From Closterium sp. NIES-65 (taxonomy: Eukaryota > Streptophyta > Zygnematophyceae > Desmidiales > Closteriaceae), in assembly GCA_948144175.1 (NCBI GenBank), contig CANXME010000853.1:186001-250000 (forward strand): a stretch of 64,000 nt of DNA. The letters are read 5' to 3'. A model generated the notes under the pieces. That model searched no databases and was not told where the DNA came from. It worked only from the letters and a program-made list of their open reading frames with translations. The position numbers and the translations under genes were made by a program. Positions within the stretch are counted from its first letter, which is position 1. Every line of letters begins with the position of its first letter. Shown one piece after another: positions 20,604 through 31,140 of the stretch.

Positions 20604-22060
20604 ATGGCTAGTCCTCCTGTGCTAGCCTTCGATGCTTGAGGGCCGCCCAGTGAAGTTCGACACCTGGCTTGATGACCTACACCTCTTCCTACAGCTCACT
20701 ACCAAGGAAGACATCTCGCTGTACGATCATGCCTTAGGCCACGCTACTGCTCCTGCTGCTACTGCTGACAGCCTTGCCCACTCACAGTGGCAGACTTGTG
20801 ACGCCCATACTCGCTTCGCTATTCGCAACTCTCTGCCGATAGATGAGCGCGAGCACTTTGGGCAGCACAAAACTGGCACTGTACACTGCTAACGTTGCAC
20901 GCTACTCCTCACCGGCCTCTGCCGCTCTAGGCCGTCTCTCTCTTCCCTACCTGTTCCCCGACTTAGCTTCCTTCCACACTGTCGCTGATCTCATTACCCA
21001 CCTCCGCACTAGTGAGGCTCGCTTCCGCGCCGCTATGCCTGATGAGTTCCTTGCCAAGAACCCACCCCCGCTCTGGCTCACTCTCTACCACCTAGTCACG
21101 CGCCTCCCTGACACTCTGCGCTCAGTCAGGGACCACTTCCTAGCTCGCTGCCCCACCGAGCTCACCATTGCCCTCCTCGAGAAGGAACTGCTTGCAGCTG
21201 AGGCTAGCATAGTCGCTGTAGGTGCCTCTCGCGGTGACCCCCGTACCTTGTTCTTTGAGGGGTGTTCTCCCTCCCCCCTTCTTCCCTCTGTCGCCTCTGC
21301 TACTGCTCTCGACCTCCTTGGTGCTGAGAAGGTCGGGACTGCGTCTGCTTCGAGTGGGCGCTGCAGCGGCAAGGGCAAGGGGGGTAAGGGCGATGGTGGT
21401 GACAGCGGGGGTGGCGGTGGTGGGGGAGGTGGTGGTGGCTGGGGGGGTGGCGCGGGTGGGGGAGGTGGCAGCAGTGGGGGGGGTGGCGGCAGCGGCGGGG
21501 GAGGTGGCCGAGGCGGAGGAGGTGGTGGGGGTGGCAGTGGACGAGGCAACGGCCGGGGTTGGGGTGGTCGAGGAGGTGGTAGCGGCGGTGGTGGTCGTGG
21601 AGGCACTGGCGGTGGCCAGGGCCAGCAGCACACTCCGTCGCCCCAGGAGGTCCGTGAGTGGTACTCTCAGCACGGGGGGGGGGGGGGGGGGGTGGCCTTA
21701 GCTGCACGTACGTCATTCGCACTGGTGACCGCACTGGCCAGTCGTGTGGGGGACCGCACGCCACACAGCGTTGCTTCGCTCGTCTGAACGACGCTTGGTG
21801 TGTTCAGTTCCCTCAGGCCACTGAGCTGCCCCGCTGGGTTGATCTCTTGAAGAAGGGGATTGATATATATGCTCTAGACTTTGATGCTATTCTCACTTCC
21901 ATGTATGTGATGTCTACTAGTGGAGAGGGTGCTGAGTACCTGAGTGTCCCGCCCGATCTGGGCATTAGGACTAGTGCGTCTGCCGCTCCAGGTACTCGCG
22001 TGTCCGCTACCCCAGGTGCTGGTGAGGCTGCTGCTCTAGGTGCGTGTATGTCTGCCCCCC
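20604..22060 (+). pseudogene. Cop-D Gag and knuckle (frameshifted)
   Basis: The ATG at 20604 opens the family Gag (MASPPVLAFDA), but an extra T at about 20637 gives an immediate stop and moves the frame. A second shift near 20880 disrupts the QHKTA region. A third lies in a 19-base G run (21674-21692) between the Gly-rich tail and the knuckle. The knuckle (CTYVIRTG, SCGGPH, TQRCF) has C-X13-C-X3-H-X4-C spacing and is preceded by VREWY. The Gag start region is conserved in sequence, but no functional Gag could be made. Confidence 0.85.
21674..21692. repeat. poly-G tract (19 bases)
   Basis: An uninterrupted G run between the LREWY-type motif and the knuckle of Cop-D. The reading frame changes across it. 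Confidence 0.9.
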
Positions 22061-23480
22061 CTAGTATCGGTCGACTGCAGCACTGCACACCTTCACACTG
22101 GATTCAGGTGCCTCTCGCTGTTTCTTTCGTGACCGCACTGCCCTTGAGCCCCTTGCTCGGCCAGTTGCTGTCTCCCTCGCTGACCCCTCTGGAGGTCCGG
22201 TCCTTGCGACCTCCTCCACTGTCCTTCCCTGTCCTGCGGTCCCGTCGGGCACACTGTCAGGTCTCCACCTCCCCTCGTTCTCTACGAACTTGGTGGCAGG
22301 TTGTGCACTACAGAACGCGGGTGTTCACCAGTTCACCCCTGCCTACGAGCGTGTCACACATTGCACGTGTGCCCGTACAGGCCGCCACTTGGCAGCCGGG
22401 GTCGGACCTGTACACACTGACTACTGCCCCCCCTCAGGTCGCTGCGTCTGTGTCTGCGTCCGCGTCAGGTCAGCTGTCAGCCCCCTGCTCGTGTCGCTCT
22501 CTAGCGCACGAGACTGTCCTCTTGCACTACCGACTGGGCCACCCGTCTGTGCAGCGCCTTCGTGCCATGCACTCCCGGTACCTTGTCTCTGGTCTTCCCA
22601 GGGTCCTCCCTCCCCTCCCACCCTCGCCTGCTCCTCCCTGTCTTCCCTGTGTCGAGGGGCGGCAGCGCGCCGCTCCTCACTCCTCATCGTTTCCCCCGAC
22701 GACTGCTTCTTTGCTGACGCTCCACATGGACATGTGGGGCCCAGCCCGCGTCCGTGGTCAGGGTCAGGAGAGGTACTTCCTGATCGTTGTTGACGACTAC
22801 TCGCGCTACACCACGGTCTTCCCCTTGCGCACCAAGTGTGAGGTCGCTGATGTTTTGATCCCTTGGATCCGCAGAGCTCGTCTCCAGCTCAGCGAGCGAT
22901 TCTGCTCGGACTTTCCTGTCCTGCGCTTGCACTCTGACAGAGGTGTTGAGTTCTCCTCCAACCTCTTAGCAGCCTACTGTGCTGAGCACGGCATTGAGCA
23001 GTGGTTCACGCTTCTGGCCTCTCCACAGCAGAATGGAGTTGCGGAGCGCCGCATTGGCCTGGTCATGGAGGTCGCTCGTACCTCCTTGATCCATGCGGCT
23101 GCCCCCCACTTTCTGTGGCCGTTTGCGGTCCGGTATGCTGCGCATCAGCTCAACCTCTGGCCCCGTGTCTCCTTGCCGGAGACCTCGCCCACACTGCTGT
23201 GGACAGGGGAGGTTGGCGATGCGTCGCGTTTCCGGGTCTCGGGATCTCGAGCCTTTGTCCGCGATTCGTCTGCGGACAAGCTCTCCTCTCGTGCTGTTCC
23301 CTGCGTCTTCCTCGGCTTTGTTCCGGACCCGCCTGGTTGGCAGTTTTACCACGCCACCTCGCGGCGGGTCTTGCCCTCTCAGGACGTCACTTTTGACGAG
23401 TCTGTCCCCTACTACCGCCTCTTCCCCTACCGCACAGCCCCGCTCCCACCCCCGCCTCTCTTCCTCGCGCCAGGTGCTGC
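22061..23480 (+). pseudogene. Cop-D protease and integrase
   Basis: A frame shift near 22060 puts the protease (LDSGAS encoded at about 22105) in another frame. The original frame resumes at about 22390 with PGSDLYTLTT, which implies compensating indels. The integrase is then intact: HHCC finger (LGHPSVQRL, CLPCVEG), core Asp in VVDDYSRY, Asp in LHSDRGVEF, Glu in NGVAERRIG, and the C-terminal block through SQDVTFDE. Its first finger His pair reads LHYRLGH instead of WHHRLGH, a substitution in the zinc site. Confidence 0.87.
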
Positions 23481-25129
23481 TGTCGTAGACCCCCTCCCCC
23501 CTCAGGGTGCCGCTCCCTCAGGTGTGTCTGAGGTAGACCCGGTCGAGCCTGTTGAGGTTGCTGTCGACTCTCGTCCTGCTGCGGGTGCTGAGCCTGGGGG
23601 TGCGGAGACTGGGGGTGCTGAGCCTGGGGGTGCTGACTCTGGGGGTGCTGAGCCTGGGGGTGCTGACTCTGGGGGTGCTGAGCCTGGGGGTGCGGATTCT
23701 GGGGGTGCTGAGCCTGGGGGTGCTGACTCTGGGGGTGCTGAGCCTGGGGGTGCGGACTCTTGGGGTGCTGAGCCTGGGGGTGCGGTGACTGGGGGTGCTG
23801 AGCCTGGGGGTGCTGGGTCTGGGGGTTCTGACTCTGGCGGTGCTAGGCCTGAGGGTACTACACCTGGATGAGACCTCTCCTCGGAGCAGTTGCGTGAGTG
23901 GTACTTACAGTACTGCAGCCTCCGGAGTGTTACCTCTGGGACCAGGCGTACTACAGGGACTGGTGCTGGTACTTCTCCTCCTAGTCGGGAGCTCCACTCT
24001 CGTGAGCGGATCCGTGAGTGGTACGAGCGCCGTTGCACACTTCGGAGTGGAGCGCCTCGTCTCACGGACCCGGCTGCCCCTGGTGCTACGGACCCGGGCG
24101 TTGGAGCTGCTGCTGGTGCTGCGGACCCTGGCGTTGGAGTAGCTGCTGGTGCTGCGGACCCGGGAGTTGGAGGTGCTACTGGTGCTGAGGACCCGGGCGT
24201 TGGAGCTGCGGCAGGTGCTATGGACCCTGGTGTTGGAGCCACTACTGGTGCTGAGGACTCGGGCGTTGGTGCTGAGGCTAGTACTGGGGACCTGGGCATT
24301 GGAGCTGCTGCTGGTTCTGGTACTGCCGCTGGGGGTACAGGTGCTGTCCCTACTGTGTCTGCAGTTGCCGCGGGCCCTCAGCTGTACTTCGTTCGGCTCC
24401 TTCAGCAGGTTCTTGGTCTCTCGCCTCCTCCTGGTCCTCCTCCCTTAGCGTGTTCACAGCCTGTCCCGTCACAGTTACAGTTGCAGCCGACCTCCCCACT
24501 ACCTGCTCCTTCTCCTTACACTGGTCCTACTGGCGGTCTTACTGAGCGTCGTGAGTCTGCGTCTCGTCCTGCGTCGCCTGTCTGTCCTGCTAGCGCTAGT
24601 GCTCGTAGTTCGCGCCAGCGTCCTCCTCCTGCCCCTAGCAAGCACCGGATGTCTCTACGTCCGTCTACTGCTCCTCTGCGTGCCCCTTTGCCTTCTCCTC
24701 CTGCGTCCTCTCTTCCTGCTCTCGCCGACCCTGCGTCGGACTCTCTTCGTGCTGCCGGTCCTACTGTCACGCGTCTCCTTGCTACTGTTGTCACTGACCC
24801 TTCTTTCGAGTCTTCTGCTGCGTCAGCCCTAATTGCTGAGCTCGTCGACTTTGCTGCTCACTCTCGCCTAGACTACGCTGCGAGTCTTGTCGCTGAGTCT
24901 GAGTCTGTCTGTCCTCCGTCCGTCGGGGGTGCCTGTGCCCTTGGCACGGACGTCCTTGAGGACTGGCAGGAGGAGTTCCAGTGCTTGGCCGTTGCTTCAC
25001 CTCATCTTGTGTCCGTACTGCTTACCCCTGAGGGAGACCCGGATGCACTTGACATCCCGACTCCGCGCTCTTACGCGGAGGCGATAGAGGGTCCCTACTC
25101 CTCTCAGTGGCAGGCAGCTATGGATGCAA
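23481..25129 (+). pseudogene. Cop-D minisatellite linker and pre-RT region
   Basis: In-frame 30-base repeats encode GGAEPGGADS about eight times (about 23590-23860). After a TGA at 23869 the same frame carries two LREWY-type motifs (23883-23905, 24007-24023) and a second array of ADPGVG / GAA-type units (about 24060-24330). The conserved pre-RT region follows (LLQQVLGLSPPP, TVTRLLATVVTDPSFES, PTPRSYAEA). Repeat number differs from the sister copies, as expected for slippage. Confidence 0.8.
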
Positions 25130-26634
25130 AGATGGCTTCCTGGAAGTCCACAGGCACCTACGTTGACACTGTCCCCCCTCCTGGGGCGAACATCGTCAGT
25201 GGCATGTGGATCTTTAGGGTGAAGCGGCCGCCGGGTTCTCCGCCCGTCTTCAAGGCGCTTTACGTGGCTCGTGGCTTCAGTCAGCGGCAGGGAGTTGACT
25301 ACTTTCAGACCTTCTCCCCCACCCCGAAGATGACCACTCTTTGGGTACTGCTGCACGTTGCTGCTCATCGGGACTACGAGCTGCACTCTCTCGACTTCAG
25401 CACAGCTTTCTTGCAGGGCAGCCTGCACGAGGAGATCTGGCTGCGCCGCCCACCTGGCTTCACTGGGTCTTTCTCTCCTGGTACCCAGTGGAGTCTCCCG
25501 CGTCCAGTCTACGGTCTCCGCTAGGCGCCACGTGAGTGGCACGACACACTGAGGACTACGCTTGCGGCTCTTGGGTTCGCTCCTTCTACTGCCGACCCGT
25601 CGCTGTTTCTGCGCACCGACACCTCTCTGCCGCCGTTCTATATCCTCGTGTACGTCGACGACTTGGTCTTTGCCACAGCTGACACTACTGGACTCGCCTA
25701 CGTGAAGTCCGAGCAGTAGAAGAGACACACGTGCACTGACCGGGGTGAACTGCGCAGCTACCTTGGCTTGCAGATCACCCGGGACAGAGCACGCCGCACC
25801 ATTACCCTGACTCAGTCACACATGGTGCAGCAGGTCCTTCAGCGCTTCGGCTTCACGTACTCCTCGCCTCAGGCCACTCCTCTGTCTACTCGCCACTCGC
25901 TCTCAGCTGTGCCTTCGGATGAGTCCGTAGAGTCGAGTGGCCCGTACCCAGAGCTTGTTGGCTGTCTCATGTACCTGATGACCTGCACACGACCTGACCT
26001 TGCATACCCTCTTAGCATTCTTGCGCGCTATGTTGCTCCTGGGAGACACCGACCAGAGCACATGGTTGCAGGGAAGAGGGTGTTGCGCTACTTGTGCAGT
26101 ACGTCGGGCATGGGGCTTGTGCTTGGAGGGCGGAGTCCAGTGGTCCTCACTGGACACGCGGACGCTTCTTGGGCTGACGACCAGGCTACGCAGCGGACGT
26201 CACAGGGTTACACCATCAGCCTTGATTCTGGCTCTGTTTCGTGGCGGTCTACTCGCTCGTCTTCTGTTCTCGGCTCCAGTTGTGAGGCTGAGATCTACGC
26301 AGGGGCCATGGCTGCTCACGAGCTTCGCTGGCTCACCTACCTGCTGACCGACCTTGGAGAGCCGCCTCGTTCTCCTCCAGTCCTGTACGTCGACAACAAG
26401 GCCATGCTGGCCTTGTGTCGGGAGCAGAGACTGGAGCACAGAACAAAGCACATTGCTCTCCGCTACTTCCTTGCTCGTGAGCTACAGCAGCGTGGTCTGT
26501 TGCGGCTTGCGTACGTGGCCTCTGAGGCCAACACTGCTGATGTCTTCACCAAGGCACTTCCGCCTTGTGATCATCATTGCTGCTGTACCCAGCTGGGTCT
26601 TGTGTCTGTCTTGCCTCACTTGCTCTCCTCTTGA
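25130..26634 (+). pseudogene. Cop-D reverse transcriptase and RNase H
   Basis: The RT has GMWIFRVK, FSPTPKMTTLW, LDFSTAFLQG and an intact YVDD at about 25650, but is interrupted by TAG at 25522 (the CAG of GLRQAP in sister copies) and by TAG near 25717 (SELQKRH region). RNase H (GHADASW, SCEAEI, YVDNKA, NTADVF) is open to the stop at 26634. Without the stops it would match Cop-E and Cop-I closely. Confidence 0.9.
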
Positions 26635-26791
26635 CTCTCTTTGTACTGGTATATATATACATATGTACTCCTGCATGTGAACTGGCCTTGTGGCCTTGCA
26701 CTTGTGCTCGGATTGTGTGGTGACGTTGTGATCCACCCTGAGCTTGCTTTGCTTTGCTTTGCTTTACTTGACTGGTCTTGTGACCCCTAGT

Positions 26792-26817
26792 TCTCCCCCA
26801 CTTCGCCTATGGGGGTG
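26792..26817 (+). promoter_or_regulatory. Cop-D polypurine tract hairpin
   Basis: TCTCCCCCAC, a short loop, then TATGGGGGTG directly abutting the 3' LTR. The purine tract is the likely plus-strand primer and can pair with the upstream C-run. Confidence 0.75.
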
Positions 26818-26943
26818 TGTCAAACATTATATATGATGTTGTAGTTGTTTAGGCTACAGTGGGTTAGCCTATAGGGGGTACACATTCCTAGTTTTTCATA
26901 CTTGTACTCATTTCACTCTTAGTTCATTCATTCTTGTTCAACA
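26818..26943 (+). repeat. Cop-D 3' LTR
   Basis: A 126-bp LTR differing from the 5' copy at three positions by eye. It is followed by the target duplication CTTCG. Confidence 0.94.
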
Positions 26944-26948
26944 CTTCG

Positions 26949-27407
26949 TACCTCCACTCGTTTCTCATTGTTGTAGATGCGCGCCTTCCTGTTGACCCAG
27001 TCGATCTCGGGGTTGAACCGCTTCAGGAAATCTTGCCCCAAGATGAAATCTAAATCCTTGATGTTCGTGATCGGCAACGTCGGGTTCCACCTCAGCACCC
27101 CTATGTGTAGCTGCAATGATGCTTCGCCGTGGATGGGAAGTTTCGTACCGTCCACCATTGTTGCCGTGAACTTGGTCTCCTCCAAAGGTTCTCCAATTTA
27201 CTCCAACGACCCGCGGTCGCACACCGAGTGAGACGCACCGTTGACCACCAGTGCCTGGAGGCGTCGCCCGTTGTAGATGACCTCGAGGAGTAGTGGTTTC
27301 TGCTGCGCTGAGTAGCCAAAGAGGGTCTCATTAATAGGATCATAGGGTACATCAAACTTAATACCTTCCCTTTTTCCTATACATGACTCAGCGCTTTCCA
27401 ACTTCAC
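26949..27407 (-). pseudogene. Gyp-1 protease with lost catalytic Asp
   Basis: Retroviral-type aspartic protease. The usual ALVDSGAS active site reads ALVVNGAS at about 27240 (GTC AAC GGT), so the catalytic Asp is gone. Downstream blocks LHIGVLRW and DFILGQDFLKRFNPEIDW are well preserved. It joins the RT frame directly once Cop-D is removed. The protein could not process the polyprotein. Confidence 0.85.
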
Positions 27408-27973
27408 CTAGGGGGTAGGAGGAATTTTCCGAGGCTTGTATAATTTCTCTTGAGCCTGGATGTCTCCTCTAAGCCTTGGCAGCTGTGTAGGCTTCACCTG
27501 TGGGCAACGGGGAGCCTTAACACTGTGCTGCGGGGAGAGAATATGAACTCCACGGGACGCACGACCCTTTTCTACGCTCCGTAGTACTTTGCCCAACTTC
27601 TCAGGTACCAGAATAATTTCTAAAGGCTTTTTCTTGGCCTCTAGACCTCCCGTGAATTTTTTGAAGGCTTGTAAACCACGAGAAGCAATATTTTTTGTTA
27701 GAGCATCTTTATAGGATACTTTTAACGAATTCTTACTTTCGTGGGTGTTCGGTTGGAGTTTCTCGGTCGGTGCAGAGTCTTTTTTTGCGGAGCCTCCATT
27801 CGCCTTGGCGATTTCCCCTGATGCCGGCCGGTCGTGACGTTTTAAATTCGCGCCATCATTTTCTCCTTTTTTCACCCGCTCCGAAGTCGCCACGTCGTCG
27901 CCTTTTCCTGCTTTTCGGATCTTTACGTGATCGTCAGGTCGATCCGCGGCTACTGGCGATTCCCGTTTTTTTA
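27408..27973 (-). pseudogene. Gyp-1 Gag-protease spacer
   Basis: A Lys-rich, low-complexity segment between the Gag knuckle and the protease, open in one minus frame (27408-28076) that overlaps the Gag end in another frame. No domain is recognised. A frame change between Gag and Pol is common in gypsy elements and may reflect frameshift expression or a decay indel. Confidence 0.55.
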
Positions 27974-28978
27974 CTACGGGGGTGCTCCACTGTTTCCGTC
28001 CCGGAGTGTCGCACGTGCTTTCTTCATTTTGTAGCACGACAAAAACTGATGTCCTGCTGCGCCGCAAAATTCGCATTTTGTCGGCTGCTGCTTCGCGTCG
28101 TATTTGTCGATATCCATCGGTTCGGCGAACGTGGGGGGTGCCGATCGCTCCGTGCCATATGTACGGTTCGGCGTGAAGCGTCGTGTTTCGGGTTGACCTC
28201 GAGTCAGGGCTTCGTATCGCTCGGCAGCACGCACGATGTCTCTGTAGCTGTTGAAATTCGCCGCAATCACCTGCCGTCGAATCTCCATTTTTAACCCTTC
28301 CGTGTACGCCTGGATTTTTTCGCCTTCGGTCAGGTCGGTGATGCGGTTGAACAGTAACTCCATCTGCTGCGTATAGTGTATTACACTACTGTATTGCTTG
28401 TGTCGGTGTATCTGCTGCCGCGCCATGTAGGTTGTATTAATTGGTTCGAAACGCTCGATTAAATCTGCCCGAATCTGCTGCCACGTTTTCTCCCCGCGGG
28501 CTATGTCGGTGTAGTAAATCCATTCGAGAGTCGGTCCACGTAATAGTGTCGCTGCGAGCCGAATCCTTGCTGCGTCGTGTTGCGGGGTCAAATAGCCAAT
28601 GGCCTCGAAGTAAATTTCGAGGGTGGCCACCAATCGCCGGACGTTGGATCCCTTCGCGCTTGGATCGAACGCCTTCGGGAGCCTCTGTCGTGCTGCTTCG
28701 AGGTTCGGTGACAGTGGTGCCATTTGTCCGTGAAATGTCGGTGTCGCCACTGCTGCTGGAGTTGTCGGTGCTGCAGTCGCTGCGGTCGCTGCTGCTGTGG
28801 TGGCGAACCCTGGTTGGCTTGTCAGAAAAGCCTCGAGCCGACGAAGCGTCGCTTGCGTCTGCTCCATGTCGGTGCGGAGGCTCGCGATGTCGCTCGTAGT
28901 CGCGTAGTTGTCGCCTTGGCCCTCCATGCCTGACATCAACGCGTCCGAAAAACCGGATCGAGGGGGAGCAAAAAACAC
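27974..28978 (-). CDS. Gyp-1 Gag (capsid and canonical CCHC nucleocapsid)
   Basis: An open frame of 334 codons. The N-terminus is variable and Ala/Thr-rich. The retrotransposon Gag core spans roughly residues 110-280 (FDPSAKGSNVRRLVA, LRGPTLEWIYY, DLIERFEP, YTQQMELLFNRI). A canonical zinc knuckle CEFCGAAGHQFLSC (C-X2-C-X4-H-X4-C) lies near residues 300-315. It would form the particle shell and bind element RNA. It is the only intact gene of Gyp-1, so it could still be translated if the LTR is active. The ATG at 28978 is the first of the frame, about 115 bp downstream of the 5' LTR. Confidence 0.85.
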   Translation of the reverse strand: MFFAPPRSGFSDALMSGMEGQGDNYATTSDIASLRTDMEQTQATLRRLEAFLTSQPGFATTAAATAATAAPTTPAAVATPTFHGQMAPLSPNLEAARQRLPKAFDPSAKGSNVRRLVATLEIYFEAIGYLTPQHDAARIRLAATLLRGPTLEWIYYTDIARGEKTWQQIRADLIERFEPINTTYMARQQIHRHKQYSSVIHYTQQMELLFNRITDLTEGEKIQAYTEGLKMEIRRQVIAANFNSYRDIVRAAERYEALTRGQPETRRFTPNRTYGTERSAPPTFAEPMDIDKYDAKQQPTKCEFCGAAGHQFLSCYKMKKARATLRDGNSGAPP

Positions 28979-29076
28979 GGAACCGGTTTTACGTACTCAA
29001 AATCGATGTTTGACTGCGTCGCCCCCGCAGTTTTTGAAGACTAGGTTTTAGTGGTCAAAAGAACTTCGCGTGTAAA

Positions 29077-29094
29077 CGGGCTCTGATTACCAAG
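29077..29094 (-). other. Gyp-1 primer binding site
   Basis: The minus strand reads TTGGTAATCAGAGCC next to the 5' LTR, close to the initiator-Met-tRNA-type site TGGTATCAGAGC. Confidence 0.7.
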
Positions 29095-29473
29095 TGTGAG
29101 GATCTAGGATCGAGCTCAGAAAAGAGAATGAGAATTGAGTCGAATTGAATGATCACCTGGGTACAACACGAGGCTATATATAGGCTCGACACAAGGCCCT
29201 GTAACCAGGTGTTACGCGAAGGTTCCGCGGGCCGCGTAGCATCCCGAACGGATCCTTACCGAATTCGGTAGAAGGCAATTCGGTGGCAATCGAAAAGGCC
29301 AAAATTCGGTGCACGCAACCTAGCTCGGTGCTATAACTATAATAAAATATAGGAAAGCACCTAGCCTAGGAAATCAAGCAATTCATGCATGCATATGATT
29401 ATCCTATGCTAGAAATAGCATGATAAAGTAAAGGCAAGCAAGCATAGCTGGCATAAGCCGTCGTACTCTCACA
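29095..29473 (-). repeat. Gyp-1 5' LTR
   Basis: A 379-bp LTR, about eleven differences from 16341-16718. It carries a TATATATA box near the middle. Confidence 0.93.
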
Positions 29474-30240
29474 TGGAGCAAGAAAGAGTGGCGGAGGGGG
29501 GGAAGAGACGCAGTGAGGTAGGGGAAGAGATGGTAGAAAGGAACCGATTCGTCGAAAGTGACGTCCTGAGAGGGGAAGACAAGGCCCACAAGAGGTCGGA
29601 GGAGAACTCACCACCTTTGTCAGAGTGCAGACGCAGGACAGGGAAGTCCGAGTGAAACCGCTTGCTGAGCTGGAGACGGACCGCGCGGATCCAAGGGATC
29701 AAGACAGCAAGGACGTCACCCTTGCGATGCAAGGGGAAGACCGCGGTGTAACGCGAGTAGTCGTCAACAACCAGCAGGAAGTACCGCTTGCCTCCCTGAC
29801 CACGGACGCGGGCGGGGCCTCACACGTCCATGTAAAGAGTATGTAGGGGAGCCTCTGTCGGGGGAAACAAGAAGGAATGAGGGGCAGCGCGCTGTCCTCC
29901 CTCGACGCAAAGAATGCAGGGAGGGGCAGGGGAGCGCGGGAGAGAGGACAGCGACTTGGGGAGACCAAAGACAAGGACGCGGGTGTGCATGCCACGAAGG
30001 CGTGGTAGGGAGGGGTGATCAAGGCGGTGGTGCCAGAGGAGATTCTGGTGGGAGAGGTGGCGACACGCACAAGGGGCTGACGCCTGACCCGACGCAGTGG
30101 TAAGTATGTAAAGACTGGATCCTGGCGCACGGGTGAATGTGGCGAAGTGACGGCCAGTCCATGCGCATGTGCAGATCGCCACACGCTGACTTCCAAGGGT
30201 GAAGGTATCAACCCACTCATCCTGAAGGCCAGCGTTGCTC
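29474..30240 (-). pseudogene. Cop-C integrase, 5' part of the split
   Basis: The integrase of Cop-C is read over several minus frames: HHCC finger (HHRLDHPSLPRL, CILCVEG), core motif LLTTTRV in a shifted frame, and LHSDKGGEF at about 29625, where sister copies have SDRGGEF. A deletion near 29585 removes the part that should carry NGVAERRIG and the central core, jumping straight to SQDVTFDE-type sequence. The catalytic Glu is thus lost. It ends at the Gyp-1 insertion point. Confidence 0.8.
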
Positions 30241-31140
30241 ACCAGGTTCGTCGAGAACGAGGGGAGGTGGAGACCTGATAGTGAGCCGGACGGAACGGCC
30301 AGACATGGGAGAACAGTGGTGGAGCGTGCAAGCACCGGGCCCCCCGAAGGGTCGGCCAGGGAGACAGCAACGGGTTTAGCAAGGGGTGTGTGGTGTTGTC
30401 GCAAAAGAAACAGCGAGTAGCACCAGAGTCAAGTGTGAAAGGTTGCAAGGCCTGAGCAGGCGAAGTACCAGAGAGAGCAGACTCACCAGCACTTAGAGCA
30501 GCAGACTCTATACCTGGGTCAGGCGGCACGCACAAGTAACAGTCACCCTCAGCACTAGTAGACAAAGCATACATGCCAGTGAGAATAGCATCAGAGTCAA
30601 GTTCAAAGATGTCTACTTTAGCCTTAAGCAGATCTGCTCAGCGGGACGTCTCATGTTCATTGCTAAACTCATTGCGCCAAGCATCATCTAGACGGGAGAA
30701 GCAACGGTAGCGGGTGTGGGGCTTGCCGCACGTCTGACCCTTGCGTTTGTCGGTGCGAATGACGTACGGGCAAGAGAGAACACCCCCAGACCCCTGGCGC
30801 TGAGCATACCAGTCACAAAGCTGCTGGGGCGAGAGGGGCTCGCGCTGGCGCTGCAGCTGCTGCTTCGCTGACCACCTCCAGTCCGCCCTCCGCTCCTGCT
30901 GCCACCACTACTCCCGTCACCACCACCACTGCCCCCACTGCGTCCACTGTCACCACGACCGCCGCCACCACCACCCCCGCCGCTGCCACCGCCCCCACCA
31001 CCTGCTCCCCACTCCCGCCACCACCCCCACCGCCACCACCGCCCCCTCCACTGCCTCCGCTGCCTCCACCACTACCGCCTCCACCACCGCCACCCCCACC
31101 ACCCTTGCCTCCCTTGCCCCTGCCGCTGCAGCGCCTCCCA
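30241..31140 (-). pseudogene. Cop-C protease, knuckle and Gly-rich Gag tail
   Basis: The protease motif LDSGAT lies at about 30425. The extended knuckle is at 30690-30765 (CPYVIRTD, TCGKPH, YRCFS; C-X13-C-X3-H-X4-C). A diverged motif with DWY in place of EWY lies at about 30805-30827. The Gly-rich tail covers about 30900-31130. Frame changes occur in the tail and in the protease. Confidence 0.8.

Larger units (their letters stand above)
19710..26943 (+). mobile_element. Cop-D: innermost copia of the three-level nest, TSD CTTCG
   Basis: Plus-strand copia element with identical-length 126-bp LTRs (three differences) and exact CTTCG duplications at 19705-19709 and 26944-26948. It lies opposite to its host Gyp-1. 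All domains are present, but Gag is shifted three times, the protease region is read out of frame over about 300 bp, and there are TGA and TAG stops near 23869, 25522 and 25717. It is dead but fairly young. Confidence 0.94.
16341..29473 (-). mobile_element. Gyp-1: Ty3/gypsy chromovirus, split by Cop-D
   Basis: Minus-strand Ty3/gypsy element with 378/379-bp LTRs (about eleven differences, near 3%) and a 5-bp target duplication with one mismatch (TAGAG at 16336-16340, TGGAG at 29474-29478). Domain order is Gag with a canonical CCHC knuckle, protease, RT, RNase H, integrase and a C-terminal chromodomain, which places it among the chromoviruses. Cop-D is inserted between protease and RT; the protein reads continuously (VEVRSWTDTG) when Cop-D is removed. 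Stop codons and a lost protease Asp make it inactive. Confidence 0.93.

Noticed and set aside
23590..23870. Regular repeats as a CRISPR array
   Set aside because: Units are contiguous 30-base tandem repeats without unique spacers and encode GGAEP in frame.
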